Below, piece after piece: positions 1 through 9,788 of a stretch of DNA of 11,164 nucleotides. How positions within the stretch are numbered: position 1 is the stretch's first letter; the number at the start of each line of letters is the position of its first letter. Source of the DNA: Betaproteobacteria bacterium (GTDB lineage: Bacteria > Pseudomonadota > Gammaproteobacteria > Burkholderiales > Thiobacillaceae); contig VGVU01000040.1 in NCBI GenBank assembly GCA_016873905.1, positions 1 through 11,164 of the forward strand, in the 5' to 3' direction. The translations under genes and the position numbers were made by a program. Below the pieces are notes generated by a model, which was given only the letters and a program-made list of their open reading frames with translations, made no database searches and was not told the DNA's origin.

Positions 1-365
1 CGTTCGGCGGCGGGGATGCCGGCCAGGATGAGGGGAAGGGCGATGTTGTCAGCGGCGGACAGGCGCGGAACCAGATGAAAACTCTGGAACACGAAACCGA
101 TCTGCTGTGAGCGCAGGCGGGCTTGCTCGGTGTCGGATAGGGTGGTGACATCACGGCCGTCGAAGCGATAGTGACCGCGGTCGGGTCGGTCGAGGAGGCC
201 GATCAGGTTCATGAGGGTGGATTTGCCGGAACCCGAAGGTCCGGTCACGGCACAATATTCGCCCCGCCCGATGCTCAGATTCAGGCCCTGCAAGGCGTGT
301 ACGGTGCTGTCACCGAGATGGAAGCTGCGCCCGATGTCGGCGAGCTGGATCAGCGGATCGGGCAT
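1..365 (-). CDS. ABC transporter ATP-binding protein, MacB/LolD type (partial, C-terminus beyond left edge)
   Basis: This is the N-terminal 121 residues of an ABC ATPase that would power a membrane exporter or lipoprotein/antibiotic-type transporter at the inner membrane. The Walker A motif GPSGSGKST is at residues 42-50, followed by the stretch MNLIGLLDRPDRG typical of the MacB/LolD group, and the Q-loop FVFQSFHL has Gln at about 94. The signature motif, Walker B and any fused permease domain are off the window, so a stand-alone ATPase (LolD-like) cannot be told from a MacB fusion. The ATG at 365 lies 2 bases after the stop of the adaptor gene (TGA-AG-ATG) with only a weak ribosome site, which suggests translational coupling. 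The adaptor neighbour implies a tripartite efflux or export system. The family is secure; the substrate is unknown. Confidence 0.9.
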   Translation of the reverse strand, partial: MPDPLIQLADIGRSFHLGDSTVHALQGLNLSIGRGEYCAVTGPSGSGKSTLMNLIGLLDRPDRGHYRFDGRDVTTLSDTEQARLRSQQIGFVFQSFHLVPRLSAADNIALPLILAGIPAAE

Positions 366-367
366 CT

Positions 368-1558
368 TCAAGGGCTTGGCTTGCCTGGGGCTGCGGCGGA
401 GGCACGGGCCAGGATGCCGGCCTTCACGCCGTCACGGTCCAGCGAAGTGACAACCTGATCGCCGGCCTTGAGTCCTGCAATAACCTCGGCGTATTCCCAA
501 TTGGCCATCCCGGTGCGGATCTCGCGCGTCTCAAGACGGTTTGTCTGCGGGTTCAGGAGGAGCACCCGGCGTCCTTCCTGGATGGCCGAGGCGGGAACAC
601 GCAGGACCGCGTCGCGGCGGTCGAGGAGGATTTCGACATCTGCGCTATAGCCGACCAGCAGTTTCTGGGCATCAGCGGGGGCGTCGAAACCGATCTCGAT
701 CTCGACGGTGCGAGATTGTTTCTCGACGGCCAAGACATAAGGAGCCACGCGCCGCACGCGTCCCTTCAGGGTGATGCCGGGAAGGGCGTCAAAGGAGAGG
801 CGGGCGGGTTGTCCGGGGCGGATGCGCGGGGCGTCGATCTCATCCATCGGGGCCTTGACATACAGGCAGCGGGTGTCGATGAGGTCGATGGCGGGCGGGG
901 TGGAGATGCCGGGCGGAGAGGGGGTCGAATATTCGCCCAGCTCGCCGACAATCTTGGCCACGATGCCGGCAAAGGGCGCCACGAGGGTGGTGCGGCCGTG
1001 TTCGACGCGGGTGACGGCCAGCTTGGCCTCGGCCTGAGTGATGTCGGCTCGGGCGGTGATGCAGGCCTTGTTGCGCGCCTCAGCCTCGGTGCGGGCCGCC
1101 TCTTCCTTGCTCTCCGATACGAAGCCTTGTTCGCGCAAGCGGGTTTGCCGTTTGGCCTCGCGTTCGGCATTTCCGGCCTGCGAGCAGACCTCGTCCATAC
1201 GCCGCCGGGCCAGTTCAACCTGAGTGCTGGCCAGTGTGGTTTGTGCAGCCTGATCGTCGTTCCAGAGGCGTAACAGGGGTTGACCGGCCGTGACATGGTC
1301 GCCTTCCTTGACGCCTAGCCAGACGATACGGCCACCGGCCAGGGTGGAAAGCCGCGTGCGGCGGCAGGCCTCGACGCTGCCGGCGCGGGTGTTTGAGACC
1401 GTGGCCTCAACCGCCCCGAGCGCGACCGTGTGGACGGTGACGGCAATGGGTTCCGGGCGGGTCTTCCACCAGATTCCGCTCGCCGTGAGGGCGAGCAGCA
1501 TCAAGGTGAGAAGAGGGGTGCGCCAGCGCCTTATCCAGGATTTAGTTGGGGCGGTCAT
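368..1558 (-). CDS. HlyD/MacA-family periplasmic adaptor (membrane fusion protein)
   Basis: The 396-residue protein is a periplasmic adaptor linking an inner-membrane ABC transporter to an outer-membrane channel. A basic N-terminus is followed by one hydrophobic segment at about residues 14-31 (TPLLTLMLLALTASGIWW), which is a signal anchor; I see no lipobox Cys. A lipoyl/biotinyl-like half-motif (about 70-98, GRIVWLGVKEGDHVTAGQPLL) precedes a charged helical hairpin (about 105-188, rich in Ala, Glu, Arg). The second lipoyl half is at about 190-208 (TTLVAPFAGIVAKIVGELGEY), followed by a beta-barrel and membrane-proximal region (about 230-385) with RVPASAIQEG and GLKAGDQVVTS. This order matches MacA-type adaptors. 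The ATG at 1558 is chosen because it places the signal anchor at residues 14-31; an in-frame TTG at 1606 would add 16 Pro/His-rich residues. Neither start has a clear Shine-Dalgarno. The gene is followed 2 bases later by the ABC ATPase. The transported substrate cannot be inferred. Confidence 0.88.
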   Translation of the reverse strand: MTAPTKSWIRRWRTPLLTLMLLALTASGIWWKTRPEPIAVTVHTVALGAVEATVSNTRAGSVEACRRTRLSTLAGGRIVWLGVKEGDHVTAGQPLLRLWNDDQAAQTTLASTQVELARRRMDEVCSQAGNAEREAKRQTRLREQGFVSESKEEAARTEAEARNKACITARADITQAEAKLAVTRVEHGRTTLVAPFAGIVAKIVGELGEYSTPSPPGISTPPAIDLIDTRCLYVKAPMDEIDAPRIRPGQPARLSFDALPGITLKGRVRRVAPYVLAVEKQSRTVEIEIGFDAPADAQKLLVGYSADVEILLDRRDAVLRVPASAIQEGRRVLLLNPQTNRLETREIRTGMANWEYAEVIAGLKAGDQVVTSLDRDGVKAGILARASAAAPGKPSP

Positions 1559-1599
1559 GGTTGATGAGGGGTCGGGGGCGGGGTCTGGATGGGCGTGGG

Positions 1600-1617
1600 C
1601 GCGCAATTTTGTGCGCG
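1600..1617. repeat. Small inverted repeat in the leader of the adaptor gene
   Basis: CGCGCA and TGCGCG are perfect 6-base arms around ATTTTG (plus strand). The repeat lies about 42 bases upstream of the preferred adaptor ATG and overlaps the alternative TTG start at 1606. No U-tract follows on either strand, so it is not a typical terminator. It may be a protein-binding site or a weak leader hairpin. Confidence 0.3.
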
Positions 1618-1626
1618 ATCTCTGTG

Positions 1627-1650
1627 GCGGGATTGAATGTTGCGGGATTG
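1627..1650. repeat. Two 9-base direct repeats upstream of the adaptor gene
   Basis: On the plus strand GCGGGATTG occurs at 1627-1635 and again at 1642-1650, a 15-base period. The pair sits between the amidohydrolase stop codon (1654-1656) and the adaptor start, in the only non-coding gap between them. It could be a tandem operator half-site, but no convincing -35/-10 pair accompanies it, so it may be chance. Confidence 0.35.
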
Positions 1651-1653
1651 GAT

Positions 1654-3009
1654 CTAGCCACGGGGCCGCACCCCCCAGAAGGCCATGGGTTTGCCGCTGG
1701 GAGTGCCGATGACCTGGTCGTCACGCATGACAACGCGGCCGCGGATGAGGGTGGCGATGGGCCAGCCATGGACGGTCATGCCGTCATACGGCGTCCAGTT
1801 GGCGCGGCTGGCAATCCAGCGGTTGTCGATGCGTCGCTCGGCCTTGAGGTCCACGATGCTGAAGTCGGCGTCATAACCCAGCGCAATGCGGCCTTTTCCG
1901 GCAATGCCAAAGATGCGTGCCTGTCCGGCGCTGGTGAGATCGACCAGCCGTTCCAGACTGAGGCGCCCGTGGTGAACATGTTCGAGCATGATGGGCAACA
2001 GGGTCTGTACGCCGGTCATGCCGCTGGGTGACTGGGGATAGGGCTGGGCCTTTTCCTCCAGGGTGTGCGGGGCGTGGTCGCTGCCCAGCACATCGACGGT
2101 GCCGTTGCGCACCCCTTCCCAAAGCGCGGCCTGATGCGCTGCATCGCGCACGGGCGGGTTCATCTGCGCCAGGGTACCGAGCCGCTCGTAGCATTCCGGC
2201 GCGCTCAAGGTCAGGTGGTGGGGCAGGGCTTCGACGGTGACGCGCTGTTTGTGTGCGGCCAGAAAGCGGATCTCGTCGCCGCTGCTGATGTGCAGGATAT
2301 GCAGGAGGCGGCCGGTTTTTTGGCCGAGCGCGACGATGCGGCGGGTGGCGTTGAGGGCACTCTCGACATCGCGCCAGACGGGGTGGTCGCGCACATCGCC
2401 GGACGCCTGAGCAATCTCCTTGCGGATCTTGAGGCGTGCCTCGTCCTCGGCATGGATGGCGACGCGACGCTGACCGCTACGGAGGATGCGTTCCAGCACC
2501 GCCTCATCGTCGGCGAGCAGGTCGCCGAAGGAACTGCCCATGAAGACCTTGACACCCGAACAGCCGGGCAGGTTTTCCAGTTCGGCGAGTTGTTCGGCGT
2601 TGACGGCTGAGCCGCCCATGTAGAAGGCGTGTTCGCACCAGGCGCTGTGCGCCGCCGAGGCCAGTTTGGCGTTGAGATCGGCTGCTGTCAGAGTCAGCGG
2701 GTTGGTGTTGGGCATTTCGAACACGCCGGTGACGCCGCCCAGCACCGCGCCGCGGGTGCCCGATTCGATGTCCTCCTTGTGGGTGAGGCCCGGTTCGCGG
2801 AAATGCACCTGACTGTCGATGACGCCGGGCAGAATGTGCAGGCCGCGCGCCTCAAAGGTCTCGGTTGCCGTCCAACCCACCAGGTCACCCAGCCCGACGA
2901 TCTTGCCATCACGGCAGGCGATGTTGATCGCTTCGCGGCCGTTGGGCGTCATCACGGTCCCGCCGCGAATGAGAAGGTCAGCGGTGTGAGGGGTGACGGA
3001 GGCGGTCAT
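1654..3009 (-). CDS. Dihydroorotase-like cyclic amidohydrolase
   Basis: The 451-residue protein belongs to the dihydroorotase/allantoinase/hydantoinase branch of the amidohydrolase superfamily, a metal-dependent TIM barrel that reversibly opens cyclic amides. Dihydroorotase (N-carbamoyl-aspartate to dihydroorotate, pyrimidine synthesis) is the most likely activity. Visible motifs are PGVIDSQVHFREPG at 61-74, VKVFMGSS at 153-160 with the probable carboxylated Lys154, AIHAED around His186, HILHISS around His240, and GSDHAPH with Asp311. The usual first metal motif is H-x-H; here it is Gln67-Val-His69, with all other ligands present. I recall this Q-V-H form from a subgroup annotated as dihydroorotase in other proteobacteria. 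The ATG at 3009 is chosen over an upstream TTG (3036) because AAAGGA lies 6 bases before it. It may be read with the downstream adaptor gene, about 95 bases on. Family is sure, exact substrate less so. Confidence 0.85.
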   Translation of the reverse strand: MTASVTPHTADLLIRGGTVMTPNGREAINIACRDGKIVGLGDLVGWTATETFEARGLHILPGVIDSQVHFREPGLTHKEDIESGTRGAVLGGVTGVFEMPNTNPLTLTAADLNAKLASAAHSAWCEHAFYMGGSAVNAEQLAELENLPGCSGVKVFMGSSFGDLLADDEAVLERILRSGQRRVAIHAEDEARLKIRKEIAQASGDVRDHPVWRDVESALNATRRIVALGQKTGRLLHILHISSGDEIRFLAAHKQRVTVEALPHHLTLSAPECYERLGTLAQMNPPVRDAAHQAALWEGVRNGTVDVLGSDHAPHTLEEKAQPYPQSPSGMTGVQTLLPIMLEHVHHGRLSLERLVDLTSAGQARIFGIAGKGRIALGYDADFSIVDLKAERRIDNRWIASRANWTPYDGMTVHGWPIATLIRGRVVMRDDQVIGTPSGKPMAFWGVRPRG

Positions 3010-3015
3010 GCGCAA

Positions 3016-3021
3016 TCCTTT
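3016..3021 (-). promoter_or_regulatory. Ribosome binding site that fixes the amidohydrolase start
   Basis: On the minus strand AAAGGA ends 6 bases before the ATG at 3009. It is the best Shine-Dalgarno near this gene and argues against the upstream TTG at 3036. Confidence 0.65.
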
Positions 3022-3117
3022 GCTCAATGATGACAAGTTCGGCGGTCAGTCAGGAACTGCACGACAGGGCTGAACAACCGGGCCGGTGGCGTGCCCATTC
3101 CGGGCGCCGTTGCAGGT

Positions 3118-3142
3118 GCATATTATGCGCGTCTGTCGCGCA
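3118..3142. repeat. Two overlapping palindromes in the divergent intergenic region
   Basis: GCATATTATGC (3118-3128) has perfect 5-base arms around one T. It overlaps TGCGCG-TCTGT-CGCGCA (3126-3142), which has perfect 6-base arms. They lie in the 175-base region between the leftward amidohydrolase and the rightward methyltransferase, about 45 bases before the methyltransferase ATG. TATTAT at 3121-3126 could serve as a -10 element, but no good -35 is present. An operator controlling one or both genes is plausible, not shown. Confidence 0.35.
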
Positions 3143-3184
3143 ACAGGGTTATTTCGCTGCTGGGGTAGGGCGGGGTGTCTTACA

Positions 3185-4036
3185 ATGGCCGCCATGCCGA
3201 AACCCACCATGAAGATCCCCGAGATTCGCCCTGAGCAATCCGTCGAACTCTTGCAGGCCCTGCATATTCTCACTCGCGACGGCAAGCTCAACCAGGATAG
3301 CCGCCGCAAGCTGAAGCAGGTTTATCACCTGTACAACTTCATCGAACCGCTGCTGGCCGAGGTGATGGCGCGGCGGGGCGATTTGACGCTGGTCGATCAT
3401 GGTGCGGGTAAATCGTATCTTGGCTTCATCCTCTATGATCTTTACCTGCAGGCGCAGACAACCGGCCAGATCTTCGGCATTGAGACGCGCCCCGAGTTGA
3501 TTCGCAACGCAGAAGATCTGGCCAAGCGCGCTGGGTTTGCCCGGATGCGGTTTTTGAACCTCAGCGTCGAGGCCTCCATCGCCGCAGCGGAATTGCCGGC
3601 GACGGTCGATATTGTCACCGCGCTACACGCCTGTAATACCGCAACCGATGATGCGATTCGGTTTGCGCTGGCCAAGGAGGCCAAGCACATCGTTCTGGTG
3701 CCGTGCTGTCAGGCGGAGGTGGCGGCGGAATTGCGGCAGAACAAGGCGGCGGCACTGGCGGCGGGTGCCCTGGCCGAGCTGTGGCGTCACCCGATTCACA
3801 CGCGCGAGTTTGGCAGTGTGGTTACCAATGTTCTGCGTTGCCTGCAACTTCAGGCGCACGGCTATCAGGTGACGGTAACCGAGCTGATCGGCTGGGAGCA
3901 TTCGATGAAAAACGAGCTGATCATCGCCAGCCGAACCGGGCAGCGGCGTGGGGACGCCCAAAAACGCCTCGAGGCATTGCTCGAGGCGTTACATCTGCAG
4001 GCCTTGCGGCCGCGTTTTTTGGGGACTGACGCTTAG
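3185..4036 (+). CDS. Class I SAM-dependent methyltransferase of unknown substrate
   Basis: The 283-residue protein has a Rossmann-type methyltransferase core. Motif I is LVDHGAGKSYLGF at 69-81, the acidic strand-2 end is GIETRPEL at 98-105, and ALHACNTATDDAI (146-158) plus VLVPCCQAEV (170-179) fill the motif IV/post-IV region. The combination of a GAGKSYL loop, an LHAC-x-x-ATD segment and a Cys-Cys pair resembles the Methyltransf_32 (PF13679) group that includes METTL25- and Trm13-like proteins, so RNA is one possible substrate; this is inference. The ATG at 3185 is preferred, with GGGGTG about 8 bases before it; upstream GTG/ATG and downstream ATGs (3194, 3209) remain possible. The core ends near ELIIASR (about 244-250). 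The last 30 or so residues are coded by the region that forms the prpE terminator and may be an unconserved tail. It is convergent with prpE, 3 bases apart, and divergent from the amidohydrolase. Confidence 0.85.
   Translation: MAAMPKPTMKIPEIRPEQSVELLQALHILTRDGKLNQDSRRKLKQVYHLYNFIEPLLAEVMARRGDLTLVDHGAGKSYLGFILYDLYLQAQTTGQIFGIETRPELIRNAEDLAKRAGFARMRFLNLSVEASIAAAELPATVDIVTALHACNTATDDAIRFALAKEAKHIVLVPCCQAEVAAELRQNKAAALAAGALAELWRHPIHTREFGSVVTNVLRCLQLQAHGYQVTVTELIGWEHSMKNELIIASRTGQRRGDAQKRLEALLEALHLQALRPRFLGTDA
3960..3990 (-). terminator. Intrinsic terminator of the prp operon
   Basis: Read on the minus strand, AACGCCTCGAG and CTCGAGGCGTT form a perfect 11-base-pair GC-rich stem (3963-3973 with 3980-3990) with a 6-base loop. 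A run of five T (3964-3960) overlaps the stem base, giving a classical rho-independent terminator about 50 bases after the prpE stop codon. It lies entirely within the 3' coding region of the convergent methyltransferase gene. On the plus strand no U-tract follows the hairpin, so it is directional for prpE. Confidence 0.85.
3996..4020 (+). terminator. Possible weak terminator at the end of the methyltransferase gene
   Basis: On the plus strand GGCC-TTGC-GGCC (4000-4011), extended by a few pairs across a bulged A, is followed by G and then six T (4015-4020). This resembles an intrinsic terminator for rightward transcription. The T-run precedes the methyltransferase stop codon (4034-4036), so termination here would give a transcript lacking a stop, which makes the call doubtful. 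Confidence 0.35.
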
Positions 4037-4039
4037 CGG

Positions 4040-5953
4040 TCAGGCGATAAAACCGCGGGCGCGCAGTTTGTCGGCTATTTCCGGAATGACGGCCATGTCG
4101 TCGATGGTGGAAGGCACCGTGTATTCCTTGCCATTGACCAGCCGCGACAAGGTGTTGCGCAGGGTCTTGCCAGACCGTGTCTTGGGCAGGCGGGCCACCA
4201 CGACGGTGTCCTTGTAACAGGTGATGGCGCCGATCTGGGCGCGAATCAGACTGACCAATTGCTGTTGCACCTCATCTTCGCTGAGCGTCACGCCCCCTTT
4301 CAGGACGACCAGGCCCATCGGTACCTGACCCTTGAGATCGTCATCGCGGGCGATGACGGCGCATTCGGCCACGGCGGCGTGGTTGGCAATGACCTCCTCC
4401 ATCTCGCCCGTTGAAAGGCGATGGCCGGCGACATTGATGACATCATCGACGCGGCCCATCACAAACACATAGCCATCGGCATCAATATAGCCACCATCAC
4501 CGCTGGCGTAATAGCCGGGGAAGAAATTGAGATAGCTCTGACTAAAGCGTTTGTCGTCGCCCCAGATGCGGTTGAGACAGGAGGGCGGGAGGGGAAGCTG
4601 GATGGCGATATAGCCCTGGACGCCTCGCGGCACCGGCTGGCCATTCTCGTTGAGGATCTGGACATTGAAACCGGGGGTCGGCACGGTCGAGGAACCCAGT
4701 TTGACCGGCATGGTCTCAATGCCGCACGGATTGGCGGTGATGGCCCAGCCCGTCTCGGTCTGCCACCAGTGATCAATGACCGGCTTGCCGCTGGTTTTCA
4801 TCAGCCATTCCTGGGTCGGCGGATCAAGGCGCTCGCCGGCGGAGAAAATGTTCTTTAGCGTGCCGAGATTGTATCGGTGCATCAGTGCGCCGTCCGGGTC
4901 TTCCTTTTTGACAGCGCGGAAGGCGGTCGGCGCGGTGAACAGGGATTTGACGCCATATTCCTCGCAGAGCCGCCAGAGTGCTCCAGCATCCGGCGTCATC
5001 ACGGGTTTGCCTTCGTAAACGATGGTTGTGCAGCCTTGCAGCAACGGGCCATAGACGATGTAGGAATGGCCAACGACCCAGCCCACATCGGAGCTGGCGA
5101 AGAACACCTCGCCGGGTGCCGTGTCGTAGATGGCCGACATGCTGTATTTGAGGGCGACGGCATGGCCGCCGTTTTCGCGCACCACGCCCTTGGGTTTGCC
5201 GGTGGTGCCGGAGGTGTAAAGGATGTACAGCGGATCAGAGCCCTTGACCGGCGTACAGCCGACAGGCTCGGCGGCGGCCAGCAGGGTTGCCCAGTCGTGG
5301 TCGCGGCCGGCCTTCAGCGGGGCGATGCTTTCCCGGCGCTGATAAATCACGCAGCAATCCGGTTGGTGGGTCGCCAGCTCCAGGGCGTGGTCGAGCAGGG
5401 GTTTGTATTCGATGCGGCGTTTGACTTCGATGCCGCAGGAAGCAGACAGAATCACCTTCGGCTTGGCATCGTCAATGCGCACAGCCAGCTCGGGGGCGGC
5501 AAAACCGCCGAACACGACCGAATGGATGGCGCCCAGTCGCGCCACGGCCAGCATGGCAATGACGGCCTCCGGGATCATGGGCATGTAGATGATGACCCGG
5601 TCTCCCCGGTTTACGCCGAGCTTGGCCAGCATGCCGGCCGTACGCGCGACGCATTCGGTGAGTTGCTTGTAGGTATATTGCGTTTTGGTGTCGGTGACCG
5701 GTGAATCATAGAGAAGTGCCAATTGATCGCCACGGCCGTTTTCGACATGGTGATCAAGCGCCATGTAGGCGGTGTTCATCTCGCCATCGGCAAACCAGTA
5801 GCCGATCCCTTGGGCATCGGTTTTGAGGATCTGTTCCGGAAATTTGAACCATGGCAGTTGCTTGGCCTGGTCGCGCCAAAAGCCTTCCGGATCCTGCATG
5901 GAACGGGAAAATTCGGCGCTATATTCAGTTTTTTGGTTGGCTTTATCGCTCAT
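4040..5953 (-). CDS. prpE: Propionyl-CoA synthetase (propionate--CoA ligase)
   Basis: The 637-residue enzyme is an AMP-forming acyl-CoA synthetase that turns propionate, CoA and ATP into propionyl-CoA, AMP and diphosphate, supplying the methylcitrate cycle. The N-terminal acetyl-CoA synthetase cap is at about 10-65. The ATP-binding loop is YTSGTTGKPKG (246-256), the adenylate motif WWQTETGW lies at 396-403, and SGDGGYIDADGYVFVMGRVDDV is split across the hinge at about 484-505. The C-terminal TRSGKTLRN carries the catalytic Lys596, the residue usually acetylated in this family. DVGWVVGHSYIVYGPLL and the long VVREN-GGHAV segment fit PrpE better than Acs, as does the operon. AGGAG lies 8 bases before the ATG. 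The gene is 21 bases after prpF and is the last gene of the operon, followed by an intrinsic terminator. All key residues appear intact. Confidence 0.96.
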   Translation of the reverse strand: MSDKANQKTEYSAEFSRSMQDPEGFWRDQAKQLPWFKFPEQILKTDAQGIGYWFADGEMNTAYMALDHHVENGRGDQLALLYDSPVTDTKTQYTYKQLTECVARTAGMLAKLGVNRGDRVIIYMPMIPEAVIAMLAVARLGAIHSVVFGGFAAPELAVRIDDAKPKVILSASCGIEVKRRIEYKPLLDHALELATHQPDCCVIYQRRESIAPLKAGRDHDWATLLAAAEPVGCTPVKGSDPLYILYTSGTTGKPKGVVRENGGHAVALKYSMSAIYDTAPGEVFFASSDVGWVVGHSYIVYGPLLQGCTTIVYEGKPVMTPDAGALWRLCEEYGVKSLFTAPTAFRAVKKEDPDGALMHRYNLGTLKNIFSAGERLDPPTQEWLMKTSGKPVIDHWWQTETGWAITANPCGIETMPVKLGSSTVPTPGFNVQILNENGQPVPRGVQGYIAIQLPLPPSCLNRIWGDDKRFSQSYLNFFPGYYASGDGGYIDADGYVFVMGRVDDVINVAGHRLSTGEMEEVIANHAAVAECAVIARDDDLKGQVPMGLVVLKGGVTLSEDEVQQQLVSLIRAQIGAITCYKDTVVVARLPKTRSGKTLRNTLSRLVNGKEYTVPSTIDDMAVIPEIADKLRARGFIA

Positions 5954-5974
5954 TGTAGGGTCTCCTCTGGGGGC

Positions 5975-7161
5975 TCAAAAACAATCGCCGGGGATGCGCA
6001 CCCATCCTTCCATCAGGATGCGCGCCGAGCGACTCATCACCACTTTTTCAACTTTCCAATCGCCGTTGATCTGACTGGCCGTAGCGCCCACCTTGAGCGT
6101 ACCCGAAGGATGACCAAAGGTCACGACCTTACGCGCACCGCCCCCTGCGGCGAGATTGACCAGGGTCCCGGGAATCGCGGCGGCGGTACCGATGGCGACG
6201 GCGGCGGTGCCCATCATGGCGTGGTGCAGTTTGCCCATCGAAAGGGCGCGCACATTCAGGTCGATCTCGCTCGCCGCAATGGCCTTGCCGCTGGAGGCCG
6301 TGTAGTTGGCGGCCGGAGCGACGATCGCTACCTTGGGGGTGTGCTGCCGGTTGCTGGCCTCGGCAATCTCCTTGATAAGGCCCATGCGCACCGCGCCGTG
6401 GGCGCGAATGGTTTCAAAGCGGGCGAGAGCGGCAGGGTCACTGTTGATGGCATCCTGTAACTCACAACCGGTGTAACCCAGATCCGCGGCATTTAAAAAA
6501 AGCGTCGGGATGCCGGCATTGATCAGGGTTGCCTTGAAGGTTCCGACCCCCGGAACCTCCAAGTCATCGACGATATTTCCGGTCGGAAACATGGACTCGT
6601 CGCCATCCACCGGCTTCACAAAATCGATCTGCACCTCGGCAGACGGGAAGGTCACGCCGTCGAGCTCGAAATCGCCGGTTTCCTGCACCTGACCCTGGCT
6701 CACCGGCACATGCGCGACGATGGTTTTCCTGATGTTGGCTTGCCAGATGCGCACGACGCAGAGGCCGTTCTCGGGCACCCGGGCCGGGTCAACCAGCCCG
6801 GCATGGATGGCATAGGAGCCGACCGCCGAGGTCAAGTTGCCGCAGTTGCCACTCCAGTCAACAAAGGCCTTGTCGATGGCGACCTGGCCGAAGAGGTAAT
6901 CCACATCGTGATCGGGCTGGGTGCTTTTCGCCAGAATCGCTGCCTTGCTGGTGCTCGAAGTGGCGCCGCCCATGCCGTCGGTCTGCTTGCCGTAGGGGTC
7001 GGGGCTGCCGATCACGCGCAGGAGCAGTTTGTCCCGCGCCGCGCCTGGCACCTGGGCGGCGACGGGCAGATCGGTCAGCTTGAAGAACACCCCCTTGCTG
7101 GTGCCACCCCGCATGTAGGTGGCGGGGATGCGGATCTGAGGAGCATACGCTGGAACACGAC

Positions 7162-7165
<4 letters not shown>
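5975..7165 (-). CDS. prpF: 2-methylaconitate cis-trans isomerase PrpF
   Basis: The 396-residue protein is PrpF, a diaminopimelate-epimerase-fold isomerase that converts the methylaconitate produced by AcnD into the cis-2-methylaconitate that aconitase can hydrate. The opening TYMRGGTSKGVFF at 16-28 and GMGGATSSTSKAA at 64-76 are characteristic. Lys74 and Cys108 (in DWSGNCGNLTSAVG) match the positions implicated in catalysis in the Shewanella PrpF structure (Lys73, Cys107). The length is normal for the family. Its ATG overlaps the acnD stop as ATGA, and GGAGG sits 7 bases upstream within the last acnD codons, so the two are probably translationally coupled, as expected for proteins that must work together. 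prpE follows 21 bases later. Confidence 0.96.
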
Positions 7166-9771
<2,606 letters not shown>

Positions 9772-9788
9772 GGCAGGCCTTTAGTGGA

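Noticed and set aside
3099..3127. Sigma-70 promoter around TATTAT before the methyltransferase
   Set aside because: The -10 element is acceptable but the base pattern 17-18 bases upstream does not resemble TTGACA, so it is not listed as a promoter.
3086..3184. 33-residue N-terminal extension of the methyltransferase from a GTG
   Set aside because: The extension is Cys/Arg-rich and unlike a domain, and it would code through the palindromes in the divergent promoter region.
4877..5704. 275-codon open frame on the plus strand, antisense to prpE
   Set aside because: It lies opposite a clearly functional prpE, reads as an Asp/Gly/His-rich shadow translation and has no domain.
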